Origin: Streptacidiphilus sp. 4-A2
GTDB taxonomy: Bacteria; Actinomycetota; Actinomycetes; Streptomycetales; Streptomycetaceae
Reading direction: 5' to 3'
NCBI GenBank assembly: GCA_014284505.1
Contig: JAAFYY010000001.1
Coordinates: 8,667,845 to 8,731,844 of the forward strand
DNA: 64,000 nucleotides
Part shown: positions 39,644 to 50,420 of the stretch, in pieces
Layout of the letters: the number at the start of each line of letters is the position of its first letter
Numbering within the stretch: the first letter of the stretch is position 1
Translations under genes and position numbers: made by a program
Notes under the pieces: model-generated
The model's input: only the letters and a program-made list of their open reading frames with translations
The model's database searches: none
Told to the model about the DNA's origin: nothing

Positions 39644-41642
39644 GCCCCCGGCCGCTCACCGCGTACCGTCCCCGGCCCGGCGGGGCTCCGCGGGCCGGGC
39701 AGGGGCGGCTCTACGGGCGGTGCGGGCGGTGCGGGTTGTGCTGGCGGTGCGGGCTGCGCGCCGCGCGCGGCCAGGGCGCGGCCGAGTGGGCTGAGCACCG
39801 GATCCGGTTCCCGGGCCGGTTCCCGGGCCGGGGCGCGGCCGTGATGCGGCGTCCAGCCCTGAAGCAGTGCCAGCGCGCCGACTGCGGCCGTGGCGACGCC
39901 GGAGAGGGTTCCGGCGTCCAGTGCGGTCAGCACCGCTGCCGCGAGCACCGCGCCGAGCGCGCTGTCCGCTCCGGCGACGACCACGGCCGCGAACCAGATC
40001 AGCCCGTAGACCGGGTCGAAGCTGTCCGGGTCGAAGGCCTGTGCCCCCAGGCCGAGCAGTCCGCCGCCGAGCGCCGCCAAACCCGCGCCGATGGTGAACG
40101 CCAGCAGTTTCACCCTGGCGACGTCCACCCCGGCCGCCGCTGCCGCCGGTTCGTGGTCCCGCACCGCGCCCAGCGCCCGCCCCGGACGTCCCCGGTGTAA
40201 CTGCCGGACCAGGAGCGCCCCACCGCCCAGCAGGAGCAGCTCCAGCAGGTAGAAGAACCGGTCGTCACCCAGCAGGCCGGTCCGGTCGAGCAGCAATCCG
40301 GTTGCGGCGAAAGGCTGTTGGAAGACCAGTCGGCTCAGGGCGGTGCCGACGGCAAAGGTGGCCAGGGCCAGTGCCAGCCCCCTGCGGTGCACGGTCGGCC
40401 GGCCCAGCAGAAACCCCAGCGCGGCTGTGATCAGCACCGCCGCGAGCAGTGCCACCAGGCTGGGCAGCCGCGGCAGGCCGGGGACGCCCCCGCCCGCGAG
40501 CAACCCGGTGACCAGCGCCCCCGTTCCGGCGTACCCGGCTTGGCCCAGGGAGATCTGTCCGGCATAGCCGGTGACCACCACCACCGAGAGCAGCACCAGC
40601 GCCAGCGCCGGGAGTTGCAGCGCGGTGCGCAGGGCGTCGGCCCGCAACGCCAGCGGAATCAGCAGAGCTGCTGCCGCTGTCGGTGGGATCCGGCGGACCA
40701 TCGACAGATGACTGATCGTCAGAGATGCCTCAAGGCCGTCCCTTTCCTGCGTGGGAAGCAGTCGGGGGAGGAGCGTGGCCGCCAGTAGTGCCAGTACGAA
40801 CAGGTTTGCGTCGGTCGACTCCAGTAATGATTCTGCTGCACCTGGCACATGAAACTGCGTTAGCTCGCTCTGCGCCATGCCCAGGGCGAGCGCGGCGGCG
40901 ACGGTCACCGGCAGGCTGCGCAGCCCGGCCAGTACGGCCACCGCCATGGTCTCCATGACCAGCAACGGCAGTCCGTAGGGGTCGAGTTGGAGGCCAGGTG
41001 CGAGCAGCACCCCGGTCAGCCCGGCGCTGAAGGCACCGAAGGCCCAGCCCACCGAGGAGACCATGTCGGCGTCCACGCCGCCGAGTTCGGCGAGCCGGCG
41101 GTCGTCGACGACGGCGCGCAGGCTGGTGCCGAAGCGGGTCCAGCGGGTGACCGCGCCCAGACCGAGCGCCAGGAGCAGCAGGGTGCCGAGCTCCACCACC
41201 GTGTCGAGCGGCAGGCTGAGTCCGTCCAGGGTGGCCACCGCGGTGCGTGGCAGCAGTGCGGGGGAGTCGGCGCGCGGGTCGGCCCCCAGAGCAGATAGGC
41301 CGCCCCCACCAGCAGCACGAACACGCCCAGCCCGGCCACCAGGGTCTCGCCGGTGCCCGCGCGTCGGCGTTGCAGGGGTCGGAAGACCAGCGCATCGAGC
41401 AGCACCCCCAGGCCGGGGGCGAAGAGCAACAGGCAGCAGGGGACGGCCAGGGCTCGGGGCCAGTGCCAGACCACCACCGTCTGCCGCAGTGCGTAGGCGC
41501 TGACCATGGCGATCGCGCCCTGGGCGAAGTTGAGCACACCGGTGGCCCGGTAGCAGACGACCAGGCCGATGCCGGAGAGCGCGGCGGCGCTGCCCACGGC
41601 CGTCCCGGCGAGTGCCAGGTCCAGGACGAGTGGCGCGGCCAC
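39634..41642 (-). CDS. fused LivH-LivM permease
   Basis: Both membrane subunits of a branched-chain amino-acid-type ABC importer in one chain of about 669 residues. GTG 41642 begins VAAPLVLDLALAGTAVGSAA and GIGLVVCYRATGVLNFAQGA (LivH half, NFAQG motif). After a frame change near 41280 comes LGGVDADMVSSVGWAFGAFS. The LivM half starts near 40700 with VVVVTGYAGQISLGQAGYAG (the GYAGQISLGQA motif) and ALGAVRDHEPAAAAAGVDVA (the EAA loop). A Pro-rich cytoplasmic tail ends at TGA 39636-39634. The junction is open over more than 1500 bases, so the fusion is not an artefact of a lost stop near the join. Confidence 0.85.
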
Positions 41643-41646
41643 CCGG

Positions 41647-42088
41647 TCAGCCCTCCGGCGCCGGTGGATCGCACAGCGGGCAGGGTCGCAGGGCCGCGAG
41701 TCGAGCGGGTGCGGCTGACTCGGCGTCGGCGCGCCCCAGGACCAGCAGGCAGTCACTTCGGTGGTAGGTCCGGCCGCCGGGGATCGTCAGCGGGGTGTCG
41801 GCGGCGGTCGGGGGCTGTTCCTCAGGATCCTCCGTCTGCTGCGTCAGCAGGTGGTAGAGCACGTTCAGTTGACGCTGCATCTGTTCGCTGTCGGTGCCGC
41901 TGCCACTGCTGCCACTGGACCGGCTGCGGGTGCCAGCAGCACCAGTCCGCCGAGGAGCAGGGCGCTGCCCGGGGCGGTGGCCGAGGCCAGGTAGGGGAGC
42001 TGCGCGGGTAGCGCTGGCCGGAGACGCCGTACCAGCCGAGGAAGCACAGCACGGCGCCCAGCCCGACCGTCGTCCAGCCGAGTTGCAT
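41647..42088 (-). CDS. small membrane protein at the head of the liv operon
   Basis: I do not recognise a family. ATG 42088 begins MQLGWTTVGLGAVLCFLGWY, then LPYLASATAPGSALLLGGLV, giving two transmembrane helices. A frame change near 41880 leads to a cytoplasmic tail: MQRQLNVLYHLLTQQTEDPE, RTYHRSDCLLVLGR and LRPCPLCDPPAPEG. The CPLC pair and the HRSDC segment could bind metal. The stop at 41647 lies five bases before the livHM start, so it is co-transcribed with the transporter. A regulatory or assembly role is plausible but not shown. An upstream GTG could add residues. Confidence 0.6.
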
Positions 42089-42528
42089 CCCGGGTGCGCG
42101 CGGTGTGCGTGCTACGTGCAGTGTGCGTGCTACCCGCACTGCGCGCCGGAGTGGCGCCGACCACGGGACGGCCGGGCGTCGCCGCGTGGATCAGCCATGG
42201 CTTCCCGCCTCCCCGCCTCTCCGCCGTTGCCGCCCAAGGCCGTCTCCGGCCGGGGTGGTTGCCGCCCAGGGCCGCTGTCACTCGGAGCTGCTGCCACGCG
42301 GAGCTGCTGCCACGCGGAGCCGCCGCCACCCACCGTCGTTCCCACCCAGGAAAGCACAGTGGCCGCGAGCCCTCTACGGTCCGGCCGGGACTGGCGCGGC
42401 CGGGCTGGTGGGGCTGCCTCGGCCGGGTGCGGGGGAGGGGTGCCGGGCCCGGCTTTGGGTCACGTTCCGCCATCTATTGGCCGCAGGGGTGGATCCCTCT
42501 TGCGCGGGAGCCGCTAGCGTAAGGAGAA
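42089..42528. other. divergent intergenic region of the liv locus
   Basis: About 440 bases between the operon and the divergent lipoprotein gene. It contains a 16-bp triplication at 42283-42330. No gene is supportable. Promoters for both directions should lie here. Confidence 0.45.
42283..42330. repeat. 16-bp tandem triplication
   Basis: CGGAGCTGCTGCCACG occurs twice exactly and a third time with changes. Confidence 0.8.
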
Positions 42529-42543
42529 CTGACGGACAGTCAG
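42529..42543 (+). promoter_or_regulatory. candidate TetR-type operator
   Basis: CTGAC-N5-GTCAG is a perfect palindrome 30 bases before the start of the lipoprotein gene, a size and layout common for TetR-family sites. No regulator gene is adjacent. Confidence 0.5.
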
Positions 42544-42572
42544 ATCTGCGGACGAGACGGTGGGAGGGTTCC

Positions 42573-43257
42573 ATGACCAGAGGTACCGGGGCGCTGGCGC
42601 GCGGGGTTCGGCGGCTGACGATGCGGCTTCCGGCGGCGCGGAGCCGGGGGCTCTCCCGGCCGGAAGGGCGACCGCCCGACGCCGGGGCGCGGTGGCCGGG
42701 CTGGGTGTGGCGTCCGTGCTCGTCCTGGTCGCGGCCTGCGGGAGCTCGACGTCCAGCGCGAGCCCGTCCGCGTCCAGCGTGTCCACGCCCACCACCGCCG
42801 CGGCCATGCCGACGACCGCGCCGCCGACCACCGCGGCCGCCGCCCCGGCCGCCTGCACTGCGGCCCTCGCCCCGATGGTCACCGGCAGCGGACCGGCCGA
42901 CACCGCCACCGCGGCCAAGGCGGTCGCCGCCGACTACCAGAAGTTCTTCGACCCGGCGACGGCGTCCACCACCAAACTCGGGCTGCTCCAGAGCGGGACC
43001 TCCTTTGTGCCGGTGCTGGAGAGCTTCGCGAGCAACAAGCTCGCCGCGGCCGCCACCGTGACCGTCACCGCGGTCGACTTCACCGGGGCCACCGCCGCCG
43101 ACGTCACCTACAACCTGTGCGAGAGCGGAGCCGCGGTGCTCCCGGACTCGGCCGGGAAGGCAGTGCTGGCGGCGGCGTCTGGCAGGTCGCCGACGCCACC
43201 TTGTGCGGGCTGGTCAAGCTGAACAACGGCGGCGCGGCCGTCCCCGGATGCTCCTGA
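42573..43257 (+). CDS. lipoprotein of unknown function
   Basis: A membrane-anchored lipoprotein of about 227 residues. ATG 42573 has GGGAGGG upstream. After a frame change the lipobox region reads VASVLVLVAACGSS, with the modified Cys. A Ser/Thr/Pro/Ala linker (VSTPTTAAAMPTTAPPTTAA) leads to a globular domain: AAKAVAADYQKFFDPATAST, TVTVTAVDFTGATAADVTYN. It resembles the low-molecular-weight antigen/MTB12-type lipoprotein fold, with weak evidence. A second frame change near 43180 precedes the C-terminal VKLNNGGAAVPGCS with TGA 43255-43257. Confidence 0.7.
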
Positions 43258-43299
43258 ACCGGCGACACCGGCGACACCGGGGTCACCGGCGACACCGGG

Positions 43300-44727
43300 G
43301 TGACCGGGCTCTTCGAGGTGACCAGGACGACCGGAGCGTCCGGGGCGCTCGGGACGTTCGGGCCCTCCGGGGCCGGGAGGAGCAGCCGCGCCGGGCGAGG
43401 CGTACGCTGGCGGGCCGGGCGGCGGGCACGGCGGTGCCGCTGCTCGCCGCCCTGCTGCTGGCCGGCTGCGGCAGCCGGCTGCCCGACCGCGACTTCGGCG
43501 GTCAGCCGGGCGGATCCGCCGCGTCCCCGCCCGCCGCGCCGATCACCGTGGGCATCATCACCTCGCTGTCCAGCCCGCTCGGCGTGGACGCCTTCAGCGG
43601 CCCGCTCTACGGCGCGCAGGCGTACTTCCGCGCCCTGGATGCCTCCGGGGGCTGGACGGGCACCAGATCCGGGTGATCAGCTGCGACGACAGCGGGGACG
43701 GCGGCGACAACCAGACATGCGTTCACCAGCTGGTCGACCAGGACCGGGTGGTGGCGCTGGTGGCGGGCAGCGAGCTCGACTACGCCGGCGCCGCCTACGT
43801 CAGCGCCCAGCATGTCCCCGACATCGGTGGCGAGCCCATCACCACCGTCTACGACCAGTACCCCTACCTCTACCAGATCTACGGCAGCTCGGAGCCCCGT
43901 GACGGCTCCGCCCCGGGCTGGGACGGGACGGAGTACCAGACCACCGAGGTCTACCGGTACTTCAAGCAGAAGCTGGGCCTGCGCCGGGCGACCGTGGTCG
44001 CGTACGACCAGGCCGACTCCGCCCGCTACGCCGCCGAGCTGGTGCAGGGGCTGCGGGCCGAGGGCTACCAGGTGCAGAGCGAGACGGTGGACTTCGCGCT
44101 GCCGGACTTCGCGGCGGTCGCCGCGGAGATGAAGGCCCAGGGCACCCAGCTGCTGATGGACGCGATGGACACCCGGGGCAATATCGGCCTGTGCCAGGCG
44201 ATGGCGGCGGACGGGGTGACCGTGGCGGCGAAGGTGACCAACGTCCAGAACTGGTCGGAGCAGGTCCGGCAGGACTACGCGGACGTCCCCGGCTGCCGCG
44301 ACGTGCTCTGGGCGACCGCCGACAGCCGGAACTACGACGATGTCGGCTACCCGGCGGTGGCGGCGTTCCGCGCGGCGATGCAGCGCTACTACCCGCAGCG
44401 CGCGGCCCTCATGTCGCAGTGGGAGCTGGAGGGCTGGGCGGCGGCGCTCTGGTTCTCCGACGCGGCCCGGTCCTGCGGCGGCACGGTGACCCGGGCCTGC
44501 GTCAACAGCTTCATGGAGCGGCCGCAGCCCTATGACGCCGACGGACTGCTGATCCCCACCGGTTTTGTGCCCAGGCCCGCGCCCACCGGCCTCCAGCGGG
44601 CCTGCCTGGACGTGGCCCGCTGGGAGGACTCGGCCACCGTGCGGGGAGTCCGGGCGCCTGGGTCACCGAGGTGCCGGACATGGACACCGACTGCTTCGAG
44701 GTGCCCGCCCTGCCCTTCCGCCCCTGA
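43300..44727 (+). CDS. periplasmic-binding-protein-like lipoprotein (LivJ/LivK type)
   Basis: The probable substrate-binding component of the LivHMGF importer, exported and lipid-anchored. A hydrophobic segment VPLLAALLLAGCGSRLP contains the lipobox LLAGC. The type 1 binding-protein domain reads ITVGIITSLSSPLGVDAFSG, YGAQAYFRALDASGGWTG, VVALVAGSELDYAGAAYVSA, then KLGLRRATVVAYDQADSARY. Cys pairs (SCDDSGD/QTCVHQ) may form disulfides. The start is uncertain; GTG 43300 or 43318 is used, with frame changes near 43400, 43668 and 44640. It ends PALPFRP, TGA 44725-44727. It is transcribed away from the permease operon. Confidence 0.8.
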
Positions 44728-44818
44728 GCCCGGATTCGGATGCCCGGACTTTGCGGCTGGGTCTCTGCGGCCTGTCCCCACGGCCCGGGCTCTGTGGCCC
44801 GGCCTGTCTGGAGACCGT

Positions 44819-44862
44819 CACGGCCCGCGTGCGCCGGGGAATCCCGGTACGCGCGGGCCGTG
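44819..44862. terminator. bidirectional terminator
   Basis: CACGGCCCGCG (44819-44829) pairs with 44852-44862, with further pairing of CCGGG/CCCGG inside. It lies between convergent genes. Confidence 0.7.
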
Positions 44863-44916
44863 GCGCCGCGGGAGCCGTGGCGGTGGCAGGCAGGGCGACG
44901 GCAGACAGGCAGGGCC

Positions 44917-47261
44917 TCAGCGGGCGTCGGCCTCGATGGAGCGGTCGTCGTGGCCGTGTGTCTTCCGGTAGCGCGCCTTGGCCTTCTCCCGGGCCTCGGC
45001 CAGGACCTTGGCCTTGGCGGCCTGGGCCTGGAGCGCGGAAACCGTCTGCTGGCTCGGGCCGACCCCGATCAGCTGGGTGGACAGGCTCATCGGCTGCGGG
45101 GTGACCGCGCGCAGCAGGATCCGGTCGGTCACGCCTGGCCCGCCGACACCTTCCTGGGGCGCGAGCAGGACATAGACGGCGCTCTGCCCGGCGCCGAGCA
45201 CCGCCGGACCGGACAGCACCGCCAGTAGGGCGAGGTCGCGCCGGTGCTGGTGGCGAAGTGCGGGCTCAGCGGATTGCTGGAGGTGTTGGTGATGTCGACC
45301 GTCAGCCGTTGCAGCACATCGGTGAGCGCGAGCGCCCCGGCCCCGTTGCTGCCGCTCATCGCGGTGATCCGCATCTTCAGCGGCGGCGGGGTCACCACCG
45401 CCGCGAACAGCGACAGCAGAGCCGGCGCGAGTACGACCGGCACCAGCAGTGCCCGCGCCGTCCTGGCCCGGAGCCACCGCGGCCGCGGCTGCCAGGCGTG
45501 GTCGAACTCGACCGAGCTGACGGTCGCCGCCGCCATCACCCACAGCGGGACGGTCAGGTCGAAGTAGTCCTCCTGGGAGCGGGTGGACAGGTAGAAGACC
45601 AGCCAGGGCATCACCGCGACAGCCAGCCCCAGCCGCCGCGGGAACACCACGAGCAGCAGCAGCATCGCCGCCCGAGCAGCAGCCCGGCGTCACTGTAGAG
45701 ACTGAGGTCTCCACTGCCGGACCTGAAGTAGTACGAGATGCCCACCAGGCCCTGGCCGCTGGGGATCGCCTTCTGGAGCATCGGGGCCAGCACGCCCTGC
45801 AGCCACGGCTTGGGGCCCTGGAGGATGAACGGCAGGTTGATCACCAGAGCGACGCCGGCGGTGATGGCGACATACCGGCCCACCACCCGGGCGGCGTCCC
45901 GCGCGGGCATCTCGCCCCGGCGGATCATGAACATGCCGACCACCAGGAACGGCGCCAGGAACCAGGTCAGCTGGTGCAGACAGCAGGCGATGCCCAGGCA
46001 GGCCGCCTGCACCACGCCCCAGCGTCCGAGCCGCCCGCCGCGTCCGGTGCGCTGCCAGTAGGCCACCACCACCAGCAGGAACGGCAGCTCCATGCAGCCG
46101 GGATAGCCCATCTCGGCGTAGTTGGGCAGCCAGCCGAAGCCGTAGCAGACGATCACGGCCACCGGCCGCCAGGCCACCGGCAGCAGCAGGAACATCACCA
46201 GCGAGGCCAGCACCAGCATCGCGGTCGCGGCGATCCCGGCCGGAGGGTGGCTCAGGCCCAGCGCCATCGGTACCGAGGTGAAGATCGGGCCGAGCGGCGG
46301 GTAGTCGAGACCGGTCGCGGCGCCGCCGTTCATCAGCGGAGTGGTGCCGACATGGAACATCTGGAAGATCTGCGGCCACTGCGTGCCGTAGATGTGCCCC
46401 CCGTGCAGCAGCGTCTTCGCCGCCATATGGATGAGCGAGCCCTCGTCCGTGCCGTAGTAGACGTGGGTGGAGTTGGCGGTGGCGGGTGGTTTGGCGGCGG
46501 TCACCGTGTAGAAGCGGTTGACGCACTCCAGCGCCGCGACTGCCAGCACCGAGCCGTCCACGATGGTCATCGCGCGACGGGTGCGCACCGACAGCCCCAG
46601 CACGCCCAGCACGATGATCGAGCCGTAGTAGAGCATGACCACGATGGCGTGGTTGTGCTCGTTGATGACGGTCCGGTTCCACATGTCCTGAGTGCCGATC
46701 AGCATGCTGGAGCAGGCCAGCACGGTCAGCATTCGGTTCATCTGCGCCGGCGGACGACGCAGGCTGCCGGGCGTGGTCTCCCCGGCGCCGAGCAGGCGAA
46801 ACGCGCTGCGCACCCGGGCGCGTCGCCCGCGCGCCCGGCCCAGCGGCCGGGGACCGCTGTCGCCGGTGGCGGTGGCGGTGGCGGCGGCGGTGGCGGTGGT
46901 CTTGGAGGCGGCCGTGGGGTGGCCGTTGAGCTGGCCGTTGTGATCCGGCTCGGCCCGGGGCCTGGGTCGGACCGCCCGTGCTGTCCGGACCGCCCAAGCC
47001 GCTCGGGCTGTTCAGGCCATTCGGGCCGGGGCCTTGGCCGGTCTGCTCTGGGCCGACCTGGCCGATCCTGGCCTTTGTCTGGCCGGTCTGGGCGGGACCC
47101 GTCAAACCGGGGACGCTCTGCGTGGCCGTACGGCCGTCAGCTGCGGTGGTCGACGTGGCAGAGATTGTCGGCTCTGCCGCGCCGGTTTCGGTCGAGGCGG
47201 ACGATGCGGCAGGGCCGGTCGTGTCGGCCGAATCGGCATCGGCAGGGGAAACTGGGGGCAC
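44917..47261 (-). CDS. large membrane protein, GT-C glycosyltransferase-like
   Basis: A polytopic protein of about 780 residues. GTG 47261 begins a disordered Ser/Thr/Ala-rich N-terminus of about 150 residues. The membrane part has many helices (MLTVLACSSMLIGTQDMWNR, ALLYYGSI-like, AITAGVALVINLPFILQGPK). The loop ATGLDYPPLGPIF fits the YPP-type motif of GT-C polyprenol-sugar transferases (DUF2029/GT87), and VNRFYTVTAAKPP may be an outer loop. The C-terminal tail is a charged helix, SALQAQAAKAKVLAEAREKA. Frame changes near 46900, 45680 and 45230 are assumed. A GGTGGC microsatellite near 46870 encodes Ala-Thr repeats. The specific sugar and acceptor are unknown. Confidence 0.68.
46864..46899. 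repeat. GGTGGC-type hexanucleotide microsatellite
   Basis: About six units of GGTGGC/GGCGGC within the 5' part of the GT-C-like gene, coding for alternating Ala/Thr on the minus strand. Confidence 0.75.
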
Positions 47262-47560
47262 TGGCGCATTTTGACACGTCCGAACGCACCGCCTGTGGGT
47301 GGCACTGTTTCTTCATACTCCGTTCTCAATCGGTTGACCAGGTCTGACGCCCCCTAAAAGCAACCTGGCGGCCATCACCCGTACGAGCGGCACCCCGCCG
47401 TTCGGGGGGTGCGAAATGGCCGGTCGGAGGGGTCAGCGCGGCCGCGGCAGCTGAACCGGAGAGGAAGCGCGGACGAAGCCGGAGCACATGTACGGGTGAA
47501 CCGCAGGCAGAGGCGAGAATGACGAAAGGGGAGTAGTCGGATGGAGAGAGGGAGAAGCTG

Positions 47561-48416
47561 ATGGGCAATCCTGTGGACAATCTGGTCGATCTGCTCGACC
47601 TGGAGCAGATCGAGACCAATATCTTCCGTGGTCGCAGCCCGGAGGAGTCGCTGCAACGGGTCTTCGGCGGGCAGGTCGCCGGACAGGCGCTGATCGCGGC
47701 CGGCCGCACCGTCGCCCCCGACCGTCCGGTCCACTCGCTGCACGCCTACTTCCTGCGACCCGGTGTCCCCGGCGTGCCGATCGTCTACCAGGTGGACCGC
47801 CTGCGCGACGGCCGGGCCTTCACTACCCGCCGGGTCCTCGGGTGCAGCAGGGGCGCACAATCTTTGCCCTTACCGCCGATTTCCATCTTCCCGAACCCTC
47901 ACCTTTCGAGCACCAGATCATGGCCCGACGGTGCCCGGACCGGAGGATCTGCCCAGCGCGCTGGACGAGGTCGGCGACGTCCTCGGTGAGATCCCTCCGT
48001 TCATCAGCCGCCGCCAGCCCTTCGACCTCCGCTACGTCGACCGCCTGCGCTGGCGGCAGGAGGAGCTGGAGGGCGTCGAGCCGAAGGTCGCGGTCTGGCT
48101 GCGTACCAACGGCCGGCTCGGCGACGACCCGCTCGTCCACGCGTGCGCGGTCACCTACGCGAGCGACATGACCCTGCTGGACGCGGTCCGGGTCCCGGTC
48201 GAGCCGCTGTGGGGCAAGCGCCACTTCGACATGGCCTCGCTGGACCACGCCATGTGGTTCCACCGTCCGTTCCGCGCGGACGACTGGCTGCTGTACGAGC
48301 AGGAGTCCCCGGTCGCGGTCGGCGGCCGGGCCTGGCCCGCGGGCAGCTGTTCGACCGCGAGGACGGCTGTGGTGTCGGTGATGCAGGAGGGACTCTTCCG
48401 CCGGATCGCCGACTGA
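47561..48416 (+). CDS. tesB: acyl-CoA thioesterase II
   Basis: Hydrolyses medium- and long-chain acyl-CoA in the cytosol; double hot-dog fold. ATG 47561 begins MGNPVDNLVDLLDLEQIETN, then RVFGGQVAGQALIAAGRTV and VHSLHAYFLRPGVPGVPIVY, the N-terminal hot-dog signatures. The second hot-dog has YASDMTLLDAV (catalytic Asp region), DMASLDHAMWFHRPFRADDW and LLYEQESP. Frame changes near 47840, 47930 and 48340 are assumed. AGAGAGGGAGAAG precedes the start. The preceding 300 bases up to the GT-C gene contain its promoter; I see no further feature there. Confidence 0.93.
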
Positions 48417-48577
48417 GCGAGAGCGGTGCGGGGGCGGCCTGACGCCGGCCGGGGTCCGCCGCCTGTCCCCGCCTGCGCCCGTCGCTCCCTGCGACTCCCG
48501 CCGCTCCTGCCACTCCTGTCGGGTCGTGGGGACGGACCCTGTGGTCCGGCGGGGCCGGCGTCGGGGGAGGATGTCAC

Positions 48578-50085
48578 GTGCCCAGTGACCAGCTCTTGCC
48601 GCCACCGCCCCCCGGCCCCCGTCCGATATCCCCAGCTGCAACCCCTTCACCTGAATCATCCATATCGGCCGTGCCATCCCAATCATCAGCATCATCCGTA
48701 CCGCATCGGGCTTCAGCCTCAGCCGACACGCTCGACCAGGCCCACCCACCACAGTCATTCCAGTCATCCCCATCAAATGCCGGGGTGCCCTCCGGCCCTG
48801 CCGACCCCGCCGCCCTTGCCCCGCCGCGCCGGGGCGGCTGCGCAAGCTGGCCGGCACCGCGCTCGCGGACATCACCCCGCTGCGCACCAGTGCCCACTTC
48901 CGGCTCTGGTTCGGGCAGAGCGTGTCCTCCATCGGCCAGCAGATGACCGCGCTGGCGATCTCCGTCCAGGTCTACGCGCTCACCGGTTCGACCTTCGCGA
49001 CCGGCGTGGTCGGACTGTGCTCGCTGGTGCCGCTGGTCATCTTCGGCCTCTACGGCGGGGCGATCGCCGACACCATGGACCGCCGCCGGCTCGGGCTGTT
49101 TCGGCGCGACCGGCCTGGCAATCCTCTCCACCGGACTGGCCGTGCAGGCGTTCCTCGGAGTCCGGCAGGTCGAGTGCTCTACGCGGTGGTCGCGCTCCAG
49201 GCGGTCTGTTTCGCACTCAACGCGCCCGCCCGCGCCTCGATGGTGCCGCGCCTGGTCCCGGCCGAGCAGTTGCCCGCGGCCAATGCGCTGTCCACGGTCA
49301 GCATGAACCTGGGACTGACCGTCGGCCCGATGCTCGGCGGGCTGCTCATCGGCATCTGGAGCTACCAGGCGGCGTACCTGATCGACGCGCTCGCCTTCGG
49401 CGCGTCGCTGTACGCGATGTGGCGGCTGCCCGCCATGCTCCCGGACGCCGCCCCCGGCGGCGGCCGTAAGCCGCGTACCTCGGTCCTGGACGGCCTGCGC
49501 TTCCTGCGCGACCGCCCCAACCTGCGGATGAGCTTCCTGGCCGACCTCGCCGCGATGGTCTTCGGCATGCCCCGGGCACTGTTTCCCGCCCTCGCCGCGG
49601 TGCTGTACCACGGCAACGCCGGCACGGTCGGCCTGCTGGCCGCCGCCCCGGCCGTGGGCGCCCTGCTCGGCGCGCTGTTCTCCGGCTGGGTGAGCCGCGT
49701 GCACCGGCACGGCGTCGCGGTCATCCTCGCGGTACTCACCTGGGGGCTGTCGATCGCCGGCTTCGGCCTCTCCCGCTACCTCTGGCTCGGCCTGCTCCTG
49801 CTCGCCGTCGCCGGAGCGGCGGACACCGTCAGCATGATCTTCCGCAACACGATCATGCAGGCCGCCGCCCCGGACGACATGCGCGGCCGGCTCCAGGGCG
49901 TCTTCACCGTCGTGGTCGCGGGCGGCCCTAGGCTCGGCGACTTCGAGTCAGGCACGGTGGCCCAGCTGACCACCCCCACCTTCTCCGCCGTCAGCGGAGG
50001 CGTCGCCTGCGTCGCCGCGATGCTTGTCCTGGTCCTGCGCTACCCCACCTTCGCCCGCTACGACGCGCGCACCCCAACCCCCTGA
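48578..50085 (+). CDS. MFS exporter, 12-helix (EntS/MFS_3-like)
   Basis: A proton-coupled exporter. GTG 48578 opens an unusual disordered Pro/Ser/Ala-rich extension of about 90 residues. The core begins LRTSAHFRLWFGQSVSSIGQ, the typical MFS_3 first helix, then VPLVIFGLYGGAIADTMDRR (motif A). ARASMVPRLVPAEQLPAANA and GPMLGGLLIGIWSYQAAYLI are typical of this subfamily. A second motif-A-like loop is not obvious. Frame changes near 48845, 49100 and 49170. It ends ARYDARTPTP with TGA, 117 bases before the tRNA gene. The substrate is unknown; siderophore or macrolide exporters belong here. Confidence 0.86.
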
Positions 50086-50201
50086 CCTGCCTCTCCCTCC
50101 CCCGTCCCCCCTCGCCAAAGCCGTGCGCGAGCACCACCCCACGTGCTGTATTGTTCTTCCTGTGCCCGGGAGACCGGGGACAGGCCGCAAGGCAGCAGCC
50201 T

Positions 50202-50275
50202 CGGGACGTGGCGCAGCTTGGTAGCGCACCTGACTGGGGGTCAGGGGGTCGCAGGTTCAAATCCTGTCGTCCCGA
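50202..50275 (+). tRNA. tRNA-Pro (anticodon GGG)
   Basis: A complete cloverleaf of 74 bases. Acceptor arms CGGGACG (50202-50208) and CGTCCCG (50268-50274) pair perfectly, with discriminator A. D arm GCGC/GCGC. Anticodon arm CCTGA-CTGGGGG-TCAGG gives the anticodon GGG. T arm GCAGG-TTCAAAT-CCTGT. CCA is not encoded. Its 3' half is duplicated at 60051-60093. Confidence 0.95.
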
Positions 50276-50276
50276 C
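50234..50276 (+). other. left attachment site (3' half of tRNA-Pro)
   Basis: 43 bases from the anticodon loop to one base past the discriminator are repeated at 60051-60093 with one mismatch (T 50257 against C 60074). This is the usual core of a tRNA-targeting integrase. Confidence 0.82.
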
Positions 50277-50299
50277 TGGACAAGTGTCCATAGTCGCAG

Positions 50300-50339
50300 C
50301 TCAGGGGCTGTATCTGATTCATCAGATACAGCCCCTGAG
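50300..50339 (+). terminator. strong terminator after tRNA-Pro
   Basis: An 18-bp perfect stem starting CTCAGGGGCTGTATCTGA with a 4-base loop, 25 bases after the tRNA. It lies inside the element, so it was brought by the incoming DNA. Confidence 0.85.
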
Positions 50340-50370
50340 TCGTTTCCAACCCGTAGAGCCCCGTTCAGCC

Positions 50371-50401
50371 TGGGAGCGGATTGGGAGCAAATCGCTCCCA
50401 A
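50371..50401. repeat. GGGAGC repeat cluster next to the att site
   Basis: Three GGGAGC/GCTCCC half-sites, two direct (TGGGAGCGGATT, TTGGGAGC) and one inverted (GCTCCCAA). The position about 100 bases inside the left att site suggests integrase-arm or excisionase binding; this is inference. Confidence 0.45.
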
Positions 50402-50420
50402 TCCTGTAGGGCTCATTTAT

